From positions 372,001 to 436,000 of the forward strand of contig JAECRL010000001.1 in NCBI GenBank assembly GCA_016000265.1: a stretch of DNA of 64,000 nucleotides. Direction: 5' to 3'. The position numbers and the translations under genes were made by a program. The stretch's first letter is position 1. Every line of letters begins with the position of its first letter. This document shows positions 33,874 to 43,271 of this stretch, in pieces. Source of the stretch: Burkholderiales bacterium (GTDB lineage: Bacteria > Pseudomonadota > Gammaproteobacteria > Burkholderiales > Burkholderiaceae_C). Below the pieces are notes generated by a model, which was not told where the DNA came from, searched no databases, and saw only the letters and a list, made by a program, of their open reading frames with translations.

Positions 33874-34563
33874 ATGGTTTTCAAGATCGACCCCCGCGCC
33901 GCCGAGCTCCTCGGCCACGACCTGCACCTGCCGCCCGTCTTGCCCGAGCGCCTGGCGCGCCCGGCTTTGCTGGAGCGGTTTGCGCGGCCGCCCGATTGGC
34001 AGCCCGACATCGAGGTCGAGACGTGGTTCCGGGCGCCGGACCCGGTGCGCGCGGCGGTGCTCGTGCCCCTGGTCATGCGCGAGCGGGCGTCGGTGCTGCT
34101 GACGCAGCGCACGGCCCACCTCAAGAAGCACGCTGGCCAGATCAGCTTTCCGGGCGGGCGCATGGAGCCCACCGACGCGGACCCGGTGGCCGCGGCCCTG
34201 CGCGAGGCGCACGAAGAGGTGGGCCTCCACCCGGGACGCGTGGAGGTGCTGGGCAGCCTGCCCACCTACACCACCGGCACGGGCTTCATCGTCACGCCCG
34301 TTGTGGGCTTGATCACGCCGCAAGACGGGGATCACCCCGCGCTGCAGGTGCAGGCCGACCCGGGGGAGGTCGACGAGGTCTTCGAGGTGCCGCTGGATTT
34401 CCTGATGGACCCGCGACACCACCAGCGCCGCGCCTTCGATGTCTCGGGCGCGAAGCTGGAGTTCTTCTCGATGCCCTGGTCGCCCCGACCCGACAAGGAG
34501 TACTTCATCTGGGGTGCGACGGCCGCGATGTTGCGAAATTTATACCGCTTCCTCTCGGCATGA
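33874..34563 (+). CDS. Nudix CoA pyrophosphatase (NudL/YeaB-like)
   Basis: 229 residues. It belongs to the CoA-diphosphatase Nudix subfamily, which splits CoA to 4'-phosphopantetheine and 3',5'-ADP. The UPF0035-type motif LLTQRTAHLKKHAGQISFPG immediately precedes the Nudix box GGRMEPTDADPVAAALREAH followed by EEVGL, which carries the metal-binding Glu residues. The C-terminal YFIWGATAAMLRNLYRFL is typical. The start at 33874 fits the -10/ATG spacing; ATG 33865 lies inside the -10 box. Confidence 0.9.
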   Translation: MVFKIDPRAAELLGHDLHLPPVLPERLARPALLERFARPPDWQPDIEVETWFRAPDPVRAAVLVPLVMRERASVLLTQRTAHLKKHAGQISFPGGRMEPTDADPVAAALREAHEEVGLHPGRVEVLGSLPTYTTGTGFIVTPVVGLITPQDGDHPALQVQADPGEVDEVFEVPLDFLMDPRHHQRRAFDVSGAKLEFFSMPWSPRPDKEYFIWGATAAMLRNLYRFLSA

Positions 34564-34606
34564 GGGGCGATGTGCAAAGCGCGCGCAGGCGGCCGAATCG
34601 GCCCGC

Positions 34607-34612
34607 TATGAT
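34607..34612 (+). promoter_or_regulatory. Putative -10 box 6 nt before the CbiB-like start (leaderless geometry)
   Basis: TATGAT, then CGGGTC, then ATG 34619. No Shine-Dalgarno in the remaining space and no clear -35. Confidence 0.4.
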
Positions 34613-34618
34613 CGGGTC

Positions 34619-35617
34619 ATGAGCTTTTTCGCCGTGCTCTTCGCCTTGCTGGCGGAGCAGCTCAAGCCCCTGTCCAACCTCAACCCCATCCACCACGCGC
34701 TGGCGGCCTGGGTGCGCTGGGCTGGGCGCAATTTCGACGCGGGTGCCGCCGTGCACGCGCGCGTGGTCTGGGCGATCACGGTGTTGGCGCCGGCCCTGCT
34801 CGTGGCGGTGTCGTACGTGCTGGTCAACCGCTACAGCACCGTGCTGGCGCTGTGTTTTGACGTCGCGGTGCTGTACTTCACGCTGGGCTTTCGGCAGTTC
34901 AGTCACCACTTCACCGACATCCGCGACGCGCTGGAGCAAGGCCGCGAGGACCGCGCCCGCGAGTTGCTGGCGCACTGGCAGAACCTGGATGCCAGCGACC
35001 TGCCGCGCACCGAGATCCTGCGCCACGTGCTGGAGTACTCGCTGCTGGCCGCGCATCGCCATGTGTTTGGTGTGTTCTTCTGGTTCGTGGCGCTGTCCAC
35101 CCTGGGCTTCGGGCCCGCGGGCGCGGTGCTCTATCGGCTCTCCGAGTTCACCGGGCGTTACTGGGCTTATCGCAGCCGCGTGACAGGCACGCCCACCCAC
35201 GACCGGCTGATGGACCTGTCCCAGACGCTGTTTTCCTGGCTGGACCACGTTCCGGCGCGCCTGACGGCCTTCGGCTTCGCGGTGGTGGGCAACTTCGAGG
35301 ACGCGGTCGATGCCTGGCGCCGCCACGCGGTGCTGTGGGTGCGGCCCAATGAAGGCACCATCCTGTCGGCGGCTTCGGGTGCCCTGGGGGTGCGCCTGGG
35401 CGGGCAGGCGGCGCCCGTGGCCGATGACGGCGCGCGCGACGTCAGCCGCACGATCAACCAGGGCGACTCGCCCGACGTGATCGAGGCGCAGGGCAGCACC
35501 CAGGGCGTGCCGCCCATGCTGGCGCACCTGCGCAGCGTGGTCGGCCTGATCTGGCGCTCGGTGGTGCTGTGGATGCTGTTGCTGGCGCTGCTGTCGCTGG
35601 CCAACCTGATCGGCTGA
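34619..35617 (+). CDS. CobD/CbiB-family membrane protein
   Basis: 332 residues with hydrophobic segments at about 1-15, 48-72, 78-95, 140-165 and 310-331. Resembles the CobD/CbiB/AmpE superfamily (AEQLKPL, GFRQFSHHFTDIRDALEQGR, AHRHVFGVFFWFVAL, AYRSRVTG). True CobD makes adenosylcobinamide, but no other cobalamin gene is near and the protein is shortened between segments; in this order it is usually a stand-alone gene of unknown role. Start at 34619 rather than the upstream ATG at 34439, which lies within the Nudix gene. Confidence 0.75.
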   Translation: MSFFAVLFALLAEQLKPLSNLNPIHHALAAWVRWAGRNFDAGAAVHARVVWAITVLAPALLVAVSYVLVNRYSTVLALCFDVAVLYFTLGFRQFSHHFTDIRDALEQGREDRARELLAHWQNLDASDLPRTEILRHVLEYSLLAAHRHVFGVFFWFVALSTLGFGPAGAVLYRLSEFTGRYWAYRSRVTGTPTHDRLMDLSQTLFSWLDHVPARLTAFGFAVVGNFEDAVDAWRRHAVLWVRPNEGTILSAASGALGVRLGGQAAPVADDGARDVSRTINQGDSPDVIEAQGSTQGVPPMLAHLRSVVGLIWRSVVLWMLLLALLSLANLIG

Positions 35618-35669
35618 ACGGCTGGTTGCCGCCGAGTCGCTGAGCGGCCGCTCCCGGCGCCGGCTCCGT

Positions 35670-35933
35670 TCAGAGTGCGCGGGCGCGCGCCAGCCAGTCA
35701 CTCAAGGCCGCGAGGATGTCGGCCCGGCTGAACGAACAACTCTCTTCGCTGAACAGGGCGGCGCTTTCCACCTGGTTGAGCAGGCGCTCGAGCACGTCCA
35801 CGTACCGCGTGGGCAACGCGGGCTGGTGGTGTTCGGCGGCGTCGCGCCAGGTGCGCGTCAGGTCGGTCAGGGAGAGGTCGCCACAGGCGCAGGCTTCCAG
35901 GGTGGCGGGCAGGGCGGAGAGTCGGTCGGTCAT
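35670..35933 (-). CDS. Small conserved hypothetical protein
   Basis: 87 residues, soluble and mainly helical (SALPATLEACACGDLSLTDL, RTWRDAAEHH, YVDVLERLLNQVE, ADILAALSDWLARARAL). No recognised domain. It lies 11 nt after the rsgA stop on the same strand and so is probably the last gene of an M48-phhB-rsgA transcript. The ATG at 35931-35933 avoids overlap with rsgA; an in-frame ATG at 35948 is possible. Confidence 0.65.
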   Translation of the reverse strand: MTDRLSALPATLEACACGDLSLTDLTRTWRDAAEHHQPALPTRYVDVLERLLNQVESAALFSEESCSFSRADILAALSDWLARARAL

Positions 35934-35944
35934 GGCTTGGGGGC

Positions 35945-36904
35945 TCACCAGCGGGGCTGGCTGAGTTCGTCAAACAGGTCGGTGTAGAGGCTCAGGCGGA
36001 TGGGGCTGATTTCGCCGCGCTCGACGGCGGCTTGAACCGCGCAGCCCGGCTCCTGCCGGTGCGTGCAGTTGTGGAAGCGGCAGTTGGCCACGTGGGCGCC
36101 CAGGTCGGGCATCCAGCGCGTGAGCTCGGTGGCGGGGATGTGGTGCAGGCCGAATTCCTGGAAGCCCGGCGAGTCGATCACGGCGCTTTGGTGCGCTTCG
36201 TCGAGCCAGTACCAGAGGCTGGAGGTGGTGGTGTGCCGCCCGGAGTTGAGGGCCTGCGAGATCTCGCCGACCACCGCGCGCGCATCGGGCAACAGGGTGT
36301 TGATGAGCGTGCTCTTGCCGGCGCCAGAGGGGCCCAGCACCAGGGTGGCCTTGTCTTGCAGCAGCGGCAGCACCTGGGTGCGGGCCACGTCGGTGTCGGA
36401 CGTCAGGGACAGCTCCACGACGGGGTAGCCCATGGCCGCGTAGGGCTTGAGGCGCGCGCGGGCCGTGTCGGCACCGGGCAGGTCGACCTTGTTGAGCACG
36501 ATGGTCACGGGGATGTCGGCCGAGCGCGCGGCGATCAGCGCCCGCGTGAGCTGCATCTCGCTGAAGACGGGCTCGACGGCGATCCACATGAGGAGCTGGT
36601 CGAGGTTGGCGGCGAAGGACTTGCTGCGCCATTCGTCCTGGCGCCACAGCAGGTTGCGGCGCTCTTCGACGGCGACGATCACGCCTTCGTCTCCACCTTC
36701 GAGGGTGTGGTGCCAGCGCACCCGGTCGCCCACGACGGCTTCGCTCTTTTTGCCGCGGGGGTGGCAGATCAGGCGCTGCCCGGCGTCGTCTTCGACCATG
36801 ACGTGGCGGCCGTGGGTGGCCACCACCAGGCCGCCGTGGGTGCCTTCGTGGCTGACGGGGCCTTTGTTTCGAGCGGGGCGCGAGCCGCCGTGTGCGCGTT
36901 TCAT
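35945..36904 (-). CDS. rsgA: Ribosome small subunit-dependent GTPase RsgA
   Basis: 319 residues. Circularly permuted GTPase that proofreads late 30S assembly. N-terminal OB fold (GLVVATHGRHVMVEDDAGQR), then G4 before G1: IVLNKVDLPG, VLGPSGAGKSTLINTLLP, and DSPGFQEFGLHHI. C-terminal zinc knuckle NCRFHNCTHRQEPGCAV holds Cys/His ligands. It overlaps phhB by ATGA (36901-36904). Start ATG 36902-36904 is fixed by this overlap and by the basic N-terminus KRAHGG. Confidence 0.96.
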   Translation of the reverse strand: MKRAHGGSRPARNKGPVSHEGTHGGLVVATHGRHVMVEDDAGQRLICHPRGKKSEAVVGDRVRWHHTLEGGDEGVIVAVEERRNLLWRQDEWRSKSFAANLDQLLMWIAVEPVFSEMQLTRALIAARSADIPVTIVLNKVDLPGADTARARLKPYAAMGYPVVELSLTSDTDVARTQVLPLLQDKATLVLGPSGAGKSTLINTLLPDARAVVGEISQALNSGRHTTTSSLWYWLDEAHQSAVIDSPGFQEFGLHHIPATELTRWMPDLGAHVANCRFHNCTHRQEPGCAVQAAVERGEISPIRLSLYTDLFDELSQPRW

Positions 36905-37254
36905 GTGGCCAGGGCGTCGACCCGTGCCGCGCAGATGAAGTCGTTGATCGACAGGCCGCCCACGGAGTGGGTCGACCAGTTGAGGGTGCAGCGGCTGTGC
37001 GAGACGGTCATGTCCGGGTGGTGATCCTGTTCGTGGGCGATCCACGCCAGCGCGTTGACGAAGGCCATGGTGCGGTGGAAGTCGGGGAAGGTGAAGGTGC
37101 GCGTGAGGACGATGGCGTCCCCGAGCTGCAGGATGTCCCAGGCCACGAGCTGGGGCAGCAGGGCCTGGGCTTCGGCTGCGGTGAGCGCGGGGCCGGTCTG
37201 GTGGGTGCAACGGCGCGTGGCCAGGGCTGCAGCCGAGGTGGGTGGGGTGTGCAT
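36901..37254 (-). CDS. phhB: 4a-hydroxytetrahydrobiopterin dehydratase (pterin-4a-carbinolamine dehydratase)
   Basis: 117 residues. It recycles the pterin cofactor of aromatic amino acid hydroxylases. Family motifs: LTRTFTFPDFHRTMAFVNAL, AWIAHEQDHHPDMTVSHSRC and TLNWSTHSVGGLSINDF, with the paired His (EQDHHPD) of the active site. No hydroxylase gene is nearby. It starts one base after the stop of the M48 gene and overlaps rsgA. Confidence 0.93.
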   Translation of the reverse strand: MHTPPTSAAALATRRCTHQTGPALTAAEAQALLPQLVAWDILQLGDAIVLTRTFTFPDFHRTMAFVNALAWIAHEQDHHPDMTVSHSRCTLNWSTHSVGGLSINDFICAARVDALAT

Positions 37255-37255
37255 G

Positions 37256-38542
37256 TCAGGCGCCTGCGAGTGCGTTCATGGCCGCCAGGCGCTCGGTGGC
37301 GGGCGGGTGCGAGTAGTGGAAGCGCACGTAGAGCGGGTCGGGGGTCAGCGTCGAGGAGTTGTCTTTGTAGAGCTTGACCAGGGCGTTGGCGAGGTCGCGT
37401 CCGCTGGATTGGGCGCAGGCGTAGGCGTCGGCTTCGTACTCGTCTTGGCGCGAGAACCACGACATGAGTGGCGCGATGAAGTAGGCCACGGGCGGCAGGG
37501 CGAGCATGAGCAGCAGCAGCGCCAGCGCGTCGTTGGGGGCGGCCAGGTTGGGCGACACGCCCAGGCCCAGGTAGAAGCCGGCCTGCTGCGACAGCCACCC
37601 CAGCAGGGCGAAGGCCAGCAGGCTCAAGCCGAACATCATGACCATGCGCTTGAGCACGTGGCGGTGCTTGAAGTGCCCCAGCTCGTGGGCGAGCACGGCC
37701 TCGACCTCGCCGTGCGAGAGCTTGCTCAGCAGGGTGTCGAAAAACACCACGCGCTTGGCCTGGCCCAGGCCGGTGAAGTACGCGTTGGCGTGCGCCGAGC
37801 GGCGGCTGCCGTCCATGACGAAGAAGCCCTTGGCGGTGAAGCCGCAGCGGTCCATCAGGGCCTTGACGCGCTCGGCGAGGCGGGTGTCTTGCAGCGGCTC
37901 GAACTTGTTGAACAGCGGGGCGATGAAGATGGGGAAGATCACCATCAGCAGCAGGCTGAAGGCCACCCAGGCGGCCCAGGCCCACAGCCACCAGGTGTTT
38001 CCCGCGGCGCCCATGAGCCACAGGATGAGGGCGGCGATGGGGGCGCCGATGAGCAGGCCCAGCAGCGACTGCTTGAGCTGGTCGCCCAGCCACATGCCCC
38101 AGCTCATGCGGTTGAAGCCGTGGCGCTGTTCGATGCGGAAGGTGCTCCACGCGTCGAGCGGCCATTCGACCAGGGCGCCGATGAGGGTGAAGGCCCCCAG
38201 CAGGGCCAGTTGGTAGAGCAGCGGGTGGCGCTCGCCGCCAGCGGCGGGCACCAGCCAGTCGCGCAGCGCGAGGTTGAGGGCGTCGAGCCCGCCCAGCAGG
38301 GTCCAGCCCAGCAGCACCCCGACGCCGAAGAGGGCGCTGACGATGCCGAAGCGCAGCTTGTCGAGCGTGTAGTCGGCGGCGCGCTGGTGGCTCACGAGGG
38401 TGACGTCGGAGGCGAAGGGCGCGGGCACGGCACCGCGGTGGCGGGCCACGTGGCGCGCCTGGCGGCTGTCCAGCCAGAGGCGGGTCAAAGTCGAGGCGAC
38501 GACGAAGGTCACGAAAAGCGTGGTCACGAGGCTGGCTTGCAT
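37256..38542 (-). CDS. M48-family integral membrane zinc metallopeptidase (Ste24/CAAX protease 1-like)
   Basis: 428 residues with about six hydrophobic segments. The zinc motif HELGH (in [15 protein letters not shown]) and the third ligand in DEYEADAYA identify the M48A Ste24-like group; [20 protein letters not shown] is characteristic. In bacteria such enzymes act in membrane protein quality control. It is upstream in the M48-phhB-rsgA operon. A TACACT box (38550-38555, minus strand) lies 7 nt before the ATG, another possible leaderless start. Divergent from orn. Confidence 0.92.
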   Translation of the reverse strand: MQASLVTTLFVTFVVASTLTRLWLDSRQARHVARHRGAVPAPFASDVTLVSHQRAADYTLDKLRFGIVSALFGVGVLLGWTLLGGLDALNLALRDWLVPAAGGERHPLLYQLALLGAFTLIGALVEWPLDAWSTFRIEQRHGFNRMSWGMWLGDQLKQSLLGLLIGAPIAALILWLMGAAGNTWWLWAWAAWVAFSLLLMVIFPIFIAPLFNKFEPLQDTRLAERVKALMDRCGFTAKGFFVMDGSRRSAHANAYFTGLGQAKRVVFFDTLLSKLSHGEVEAVLAHELGHFKHRHVLKRMVMMFGLSLLAFALLGWLSQQAGFYLGLGVSPNLAAPNDALALLLLMLALPPVAYFIAPLMSWFSRQDEYEADAYACAQSSGRDLANALVKLYKDNSSTLTPDPLYVRFHYSHPPATERLAAMNALAGA

Positions 38543-38648
38543 GCTTGAGAGTGTACGTTTGCCGCACAATCGGCGGTCCGGCCGCGCTGTCAAAACCCTG
38601 AGCCCAGGGAGAGGTGGCGGCGGCTTTGTCCGTGAGCAGAGGATGTCG

Positions 38649-39254
38649 ATGAGCGAAACCACCCCTGGCGCCGAGCAGGCCGCTGAATCCCCCACCCCGC
38701 CGGCCACGCTGGCCAAGAGCGACCAGAACCTGATCTGGATCGACCTGGAGATGACGGGCCTGAAGCCGGAGAGCGACCGCATCATCGAGATCGCCGTGGT
38801 GGTGACCGACGCCCAGTTGAGTGTGCGCATCGAGGGCCCGGTGTTCGCCGTGCATCAGTCGGATGCGGCCCTCAACGCCATGGACGCCTGGAACAAGGGC
38901 ACCCACGGCCGCAGTGGCCTGATCGACCGGGTCAAGGCCTCCACCGTGACCGAGGCCCAGGCGGCCAAGGACGTCATCGCCTTCCTCAAGCAGTACGTGC
39001 CGGCCAACAAGTCGCCCATGTGCGGCAACTCGATCTGCCAGGATCGCCGCTTCCTTGCCAACTACATGCCGGACCTGGAGGCCTTCTTCCACTACCGCAA
39101 CCTCGATGTCAGCACCCTCAAGGAGCTGGCCAAGCGCTGGAAGCCGGGCCTGTCCGAAGGGTTCCGCAAGGCGCAGAAGCACACCGCGCTGGCCGACATC
39201 CACGAGTCCATCGACGAGCTGGCCTACTACCGCGAGCACTTCCTGGTGAAGTGA
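38649..39254 (+). CDS. orn: Oligoribonuclease
   Basis: 201 residues. DEDDh 3'-5' exonuclease that degrades RNA dinucleotides such as pGpG, so it closes c-di-GMP turnover. Motifs: [20 protein letters not shown] (Asp/Glu pair), [20 protein letters not shown] (Asp), and [20 protein letters not shown] (His, Asp). The ATG at 38649 has GAGGA 6 nt upstream; ATG 38643 overlaps that site. The first 25 residues are a non-conserved Pro/Ala extension. A cupin gene overlaps its stop. Confidence 0.95.
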   Translation: MSETTPGAEQAAESPTPPATLAKSDQNLIWIDLEMTGLKPESDRIIEIAVVVTDAQLSVRIEGPVFAVHQSDAALNAMDAWNKGTHGRSGLIDRVKASTVTEAQAAKDVIAFLKQYVPANKSPMCGNSICQDRRFLANYMPDLEAFFHYRNLDVSTLKELAKRWKPGLSEGFRKAQKHTALADIHESIDELAYYREHFLVK

Positions 39255-39637
39255 GTCAGGTGCCTGTGGCCATCGTGCGCATGACGCAGCCCTCGCAGGG
39301 TGGCGCCATCGACCACCCGCGGCCCGAGCGGCTGGTGCGGGGCAACCCCTGCCGCGAGACGTGGCCGCTGTACGAGTCGGCCGATGGCGTGACCTCGGTG
39401 GGCATCTGGGCGTGCGAGCCGGGCATGTGGCGCATCGCGTTCGCCCCGCACAAGGAAGAGTATTTCTGCGTGCTCGAAGGGCACGTGCGCCTGCACGACG
39501 CCCAGGGCCTGGCCGTGGACGTGCGCGCCGGTGAAGGGGCCGTCATCCCGGCGGGCTTCGAAGGTGCGTTCGAGGTGGTGGAGGCGGTGCGCAAGCACTT
39601 CGTGCTGGTGGACCGGGGTGCATCGCGGTCGACCTGA
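39251..39637 (+). CDS. Small cupin-domain protein
   Basis: About 128 residues from GTG 39251, or 118 from ATG 39281. A single cupin_3-type barrel: [34 protein letters not shown] and [20 protein letters not shown], as in (S)-ureidoglycine aminohydrolase-like cupins. The classical HxH metal motif is reduced. The GTG start overlaps the orn stop as GTGA. Converges on gluQ with a 4-nt gap. Substrate unknown. Confidence 0.8.
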   Translation: MSQVPVAIVRMTQPSQGGAIDHPRPERLVRGNPCRETWPLYESADGVTSVGIWACEPGMWRIAFAPHKEEYFCVLEGHVRLHDAQGLAVDVRAGEGAVIPAGFEGAFEVVEAVRKHFVLVDRGASRST

Positions 39638-39641
39638 CGCG

Positions 39642-40541
39642 TCACCCCGTTGACCAGCGGGCGCGCCAGGCCGCGATGGCCTGTGCCAAGGCCTCGTCCA
39701 GCGTGAGCGTCGCCTCCGTCGGGGCGAGGCCCAGCCGGGTGAGCGCTTGCCTCACGGTGCGCAGGGGCTGGCTCAGGTCCAGCGCCGTGGCGCCGTTCTG
39801 TTTGGAGAGCTTTTCGCCGTTGTCGCCGCAGACCAGCGGCGTGTGCAGGTGGCGCGGCGTGGGCAGGCCGAGCACGCGTTGCAAATGAATCTGGCGCGGG
39901 GTGTTGTCCGCCAGGTCTTCGCCCCGCACGACGTCGGTGATGCCTTGCTCGGCGTCGTCCACGACCACGGCGAGCTGGTAGGCCCACAGGCCGTCGGCCC
40001 GTTTGATGACGAAGTCGCCCACGGCCTCGTCGAGCGCTTGGGCCTGAGGCCCCAGGCGGCGGTCCAGCCACTCGATCCGCCCGGCTTCACCTGAGGGCAC
40101 TTTCAGGCGCCAGGCGCGCGCGCCACGGCCTCGCAGCCCGCCGCGCTCGGGTCGGCAGGTGCCGGGGTAGACCAGCTCACCGTGGCGGGGCTTGGTGCGC
40201 CCGGCCAGTTCGTGCGAGCGTGCGATGTCGGCGCGGGTGCAGGCGCAGGGGTAGGCCTGCTCGGCCTCGATGAGGCGCTCGAGCGCGGCCTGGTAGAGCG
40301 CGCCGCGCTGGCTTTGCCAGACCGGGGGCTCGTCGGGGTGCAGGCCGCAGGCCGCCAGTTGCTGCAAGATGAGCTCGTCGGCGCCGGGCACGCAGCGGGG
40401 CGTGTCCACGTCTTCGATGCGCACCAGCCAGCGGCCGCCGTGCGCGCGGGCATCCAGCCAGCTGGCCAGCGCGGCCACCAGCGAGCCAGCGTGCAAGGGG
40501 CCGGTGGGCGAGGGGGCGAAGCGGCCGCGGTAGGGGGTCAC
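39642..40541 (-). CDS. gluQ: Glutamyl-Q tRNA(Asp) synthetase
   Basis: 299 residues from GTG 40539-40541. A short glutamyl-tRNA-synthetase homologue without anticodon-binding domain, which glutamylates queuosine in tRNA-Asp. [20 protein letters not shown] carries the HIGH-like motif, KLSKQNGA the KMSKS-like motif, and CACTRAD with YPGTCR the zinc ligands. GTG overlaps the stop of the LysR gene (GTGA), so the two are translationally linked. Gene symbol also written yadB. Confidence 0.93.
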   Translation of the reverse strand: MTPYRGRFAPSPTGPLHAGSLVAALASWLDARAHGGRWLVRIEDVDTPRCVPGADELILQQLAACGLHPDEPPVWQSQRGALYQAALERLIEAEQAYPCACTRADIARSHELAGRTKPRHGELVYPGTCRPERGGLRGRGARAWRLKVPSGEAGRIEWLDRRLGPQAQALDEAVGDFVIKRADGLWAYQLAVVVDDAEQGITDVVRGEDLADNTPRQIHLQRVLGLPTPRHLHTPLVCGDNGEKLSKQNGATALDLSQPLRTVRQALTRLGLAPTEATLTLDEALAQAIAAWRARWSTG

Positions 40542-41488
40542 AGGATCAGCCCCTCGTGCAGGTCCAGCAGGGCCTGGCGCGTCTTGGCGCTGGCCAGTTG
40601 GTGCAGCCACCACGTCAGGGCCAGGCCGGGCTGAGTCTGGCCTGGGCCCTGGCGCCAGGCGTAGTGGGTCTGCATCACCCGCGGTGGTCCGTCGACTTGC
40701 TTGTGCACCAGGCGCCCGGCCTGGATGTGTCCGCGCACCATCGCCTCGGGCAGGTAGCCGATGCCGATGCCGCGCAACTGCGCCTCCAGCTTGGCCGCCA
40801 TCGAGGGCAGGGTCAGCACGTCCTGCCCGGGCAGGATGCCCACGGTCATGGGCTCCAGGCGCCGGGCGGTGTCGGCCACGGCGATGATGCGGTGCTCGGC
40901 CACGGTGGCCGGGCTCAGCGGTTCGGGGGCCTGCGCGAGCGGGTGGTGAGGCGCCACGCAGAGGATGAAGCGGTGCTCGCCGATGGGCTCGCAGCGCAGG
41001 TCGGTGCGCATCAGGCGGTCGGATGAGACGCCGATGGCCAGGTCGGCCGAGCCCGAGGCCAGCGCCTCCCAGGTGCCGGTCATGACCTCGCTGAGCATGC
41101 GCAGCCGGGTGGGCGGCTTGAGCGCCAGGAAGGCCTCCATCAGGTCGAAGATGGCGTGCGGCGCGATGGCCTTGTCCACCGCCACCGTGAGTTCCGTCTC
41201 CCAGCCCGAGGCCACGCGCTTGACCCGGTTGGCGACGGCGTCCATCTGCAGCAGCAGCAGGCTGCCTTCGCGCAGCAGTTCTTCGCCCGCGGCGGTGAGC
41301 TTGGCCTGGCGGCTGCGGCGGTCGAACAGCAGCACGTCCAGTGCGTCTTCGAGCTGGCGCACGCTGTAGGTCAGGGCCGAGGGCACCTTGCCCAGCTCGC
41401 GGGCCGCGGCGGCGAAGCTGCCCGTGCGCGCGATGGTCACGACCATCTGCAGGGCGTCGGGCGACAGGGCGTGGTGGCGGTCGACCAT
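40538..41488 (-). CDS. LysR-family transcriptional regulator
   Basis: 316 residues. N-terminal winged HTH ([39 protein letters not shown]) and a LysR substrate-binding domain (about 95-300; [20 protein letters not shown]). It is divergent from a pirin gene with a perfect 19-bp palindrome between them, so it most likely regulates pirin and itself. AAAGG lies before the ATG. The inducer is unknown. Confidence 0.92.
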   Translation of the reverse strand: MVDRHHALSPDALQMVVTIARTGSFAAAARELGKVPSALTYSVRQLEDALDVLLFDRRSRQAKLTAAGEELLREGSLLLLQMDAVANRVKRVASGWETELTVAVDKAIAPHAIFDLMEAFLALKPPTRLRMLSEVMTGTWEALASGSADLAIGVSSDRLMRTDLRCEPIGEHRFILCVAPHHPLAQAPEPLSPATVAEHRIIAVADTARRLEPMTVGILPGQDVLTLPSMAAKLEAQLRGIGIGYLPEAMVRGHIQAGRLVHKQVDGPPRVMQTHYAWRQGPGQTQPGLALTWWLHQLASAKTRQALLDLHEGLIL

Positions 41489-41498
41489 GGGGGCCTTT

Positions 41499-41517
41499 CA
41501 TTCAAAACATTTGAATG
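41499..41517. promoter_or_regulatory. Perfect 19-bp palindrome, probable LysR operator
   Basis: CATTCAAAACATTTGAATG: two 8-bp arms around a 3-bp centre, containing the T-N11-A pattern of LysR boxes. It lies 11 nt before the LysR start and 95 nt before the pirin start. Confidence 0.7.
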
Positions 41518-41611
41518 ATGCCATCAGTCCTGCGCAGCCCCGGTGGTGGGGGGGCTTCTTACAGTGAAGCCATGGTCACACGACGTGACCCCACTTCAGA
41601 AGGAGCCCCAC

Positions 41612-42313
41612 ATGCTGACCCTGCGCCGATCCGACGAACGCGGCTTTGCCGACCACGGCTGGCTGCAGTCCTTCCACAGCTTCTCGTTTTCCGAGTACCA
41701 CGACCCCGCCCACATGGGGTTCGGCCCGCTGCGCGTGATCAACGACGACGTGGTGGCGCCCGGCCGCGGCTTCGGCATGCACGGCCACCGCGACATGGAA
41801 ATCGTCACCTACGTGCTGCAGGGCCAGCTCTCGCACAAGGACAGCCTGGGCAATGGCGCCGACATCCTGCCCGGTGACGTGCAGCGCATGAGCGCGGGCA
41901 AGGGCATCATGCACAGCGAGTTCAACCAGGGCCTGCGCGAGTCGGTGCACCTGCTGCAGATCTGGATCGAGCCGTCGGCCAAGGGCCTGAGCCCGGGCTA
42001 CGAGCAGAAGAACTTCAGCGAAGCCGACAAGCGTGGCCGGCTGCGCCTGGTGGCCTCACCCGATGGCCGCGAGGGCTCGGTCACCATCCACTCGGATGCG
42101 ACGCTGAGCGTGGGCCTCTTCGATGGCGAGGAGCGCGCCGAGGTGGCCCTGAACCCGGCTCGCAAGGCTTATGTGCACGTCGCCCGAGGCGCCATCGTGG
42201 CCAACGGCCTGGCGCTGAAGGCGGGTGACGCGCTCAAGCTGGAGGGCGAGTCGGCCCTCACGCTGCAAGGCGGTGAGCAGGCCGAGGTGCTGGTTTTCGA
42301 CCTGGCCGCCTGA
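41612..42313 (+). CDS. Pirin-family protein
   Basis: 233 residues, bicupin. Pirin signature in the N-terminal barrel: HSFSFSEYHDPAHMGFGPLR, GFGMHGHRDMEIVTYVLQGQ and SAGKGIMHSEFNQ (metal His/Glu ligands); the C-terminal barrel is degenerate. Some bacterial pirins have quercetinase activity or bind pyruvate dehydrogenase; the role here is open. AAGGAG lies 7 nt before the ATG, which fixes the start. TACAGT at about 41560 could be its -10. Confidence 0.92.
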   Translation: MLTLRRSDERGFADHGWLQSFHSFSFSEYHDPAHMGFGPLRVINDDVVAPGRGFGMHGHRDMEIVTYVLQGQLSHKDSLGNGADILPGDVQRMSAGKGIMHSEFNQGLRESVHLLQIWIEPSAKGLSPGYEQKNFSEADKRGRLRLVASPDGREGSVTIHSDATLSVGLFDGEERAEVALNPARKAYVHVARGAIVANGLALKAGDALKLEGESALTLQGGEQAEVLVFDLAA

Positions 42314-42325
42314 GGGGGCGAGGTG

Positions 42326-43192
42326 TCAGCTCTGCTGAGCTTCCAGGGTGTAGGCGGCGTAGTCGTCCACCCCCAGGGTTTCGACCAGCCAGGGCAGGGC
42401 CTCGGCCAGGCGCTCATACAGCGTCCACGGGGGGTTGATGATGAACATGCCGCTGCCATAGAGGCCCAGGCCGCCCCTTTCGGCGCCCTTGACGCGCAGG
42501 GTGGCGTGCAGCCAGTCCACCTTCTCCAGCGAGCCGCCCAGGCGGCGCAGTTGCCCGCCGAACTGCTGGGACTCCATGCGCGCGACCTCGGGGTACCAGA
42601 CCGCGTAGGTGCCGGTGGTGAAGCGCGGGATGGCTTCCTTGAGCGTCTGAAGGACGCGCTTGTAGTCTTCCTTGGCCTCGTAGGGCGGGTCGATGTGGAT
42701 CAGGCCGCGCTTGGGCGGCGGCGGCAGGATGCCGCGCAGGCCACCGAAGCCGTCGGCCTCTTCGATGCTGACGCCGCGGCGCACGGAGTCGAAGTGGCCG
42801 CGCAGCAGCTTGATCTCGGTGGGGTGCAGCTCGTAGAGGCGCAGGTGGTCGCCCTGGCGAAGCATCTGCGCGGCGAGTTGCGGCGAGCCGGGGTACCACT
42901 GCAGCGTGTCGCCGTGGTTGATGGCGGCCACCTGAGCCAGGTAGCTTTTGACCGCCTCTGGCGTCGCCTTTTTGTTGCGCAGGGGCCAGAGCGTGTTGAC
43001 GCCCGAGTCGGCCTCGGCGCTCTTGGTGGCGTAGCCGCTGGTGAGGTCGTAGATGCCGCCACCCGCGTGGGTGTCGATCACCCAGAAGGGTTTGTCTTTC
43101 TGAAGCAGGTGCTCAAGCACCTGCACCAGCACCATGTGCTTGAGCACATCGGCGTGGTTGCCCGCGTGGAAGCCGTGTCGGTAACTGAACAT
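42326..43192 (-). CDS. rlmJ: 23S rRNA (adenine2030-N6)-methyltransferase RlmJ
   Basis: 288 residues. N-terminal MFSYRHGFHAGNHADVLKHM, then the SAM-site strand VIDTHAGGGIYDL, and the catalytic DPPYE in GLIHIDPPYEAKEDYKRVLQ. WYPGSPQLAAQMLRQGDHLR and GMFIINPPWTLYERL are family hallmarks. It is a single gene converging on pirin (12-nt gap). Start from the invariant MxSYRHxFHAGN N-terminus. Confidence 0.95.
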   Translation of the reverse strand: MFSYRHGFHAGNHADVLKHMVLVQVLEHLLQKDKPFWVIDTHAGGGIYDLTSGYATKSAEADSGVNTLWPLRNKKATPEAVKSYLAQVAAINHGDTLQWYPGSPQLAAQMLRQGDHLRLYELHPTEIKLLRGHFDSVRRGVSIEEADGFGGLRGILPPPPKRGLIHIDPPYEAKEDYKRVLQTLKEAIPRFTTGTYAVWYPEVARMESQQFGGQLRRLGGSLEKVDWLHATLRVKGAERGGLGLYGSGMFIINPPWTLYERLAEALPWLVETLGVDDYAAYTLEAQQS

Positions 43193-43245
43193 GGGCGAAG
43201 GGTAACGGGTTTGACGCCCTTTGGCCTGCGTTCCGTGAGTCTTTT

Positions 43246-43271
43246 TTGATCCCGAAAGTTGATCCCGAAAG
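43246..43271 (+). repeat. 13-bp perfect tandem duplication in the flavodoxin leader
   Basis: TTGATCCCGAAAG twice in direct succession. The second copy runs into GGAAACACC and the ATG at 43280, so the duplication includes a purine-rich stretch (GAAAGGAAA) that serves as ribosome site. Confidence 0.85.
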
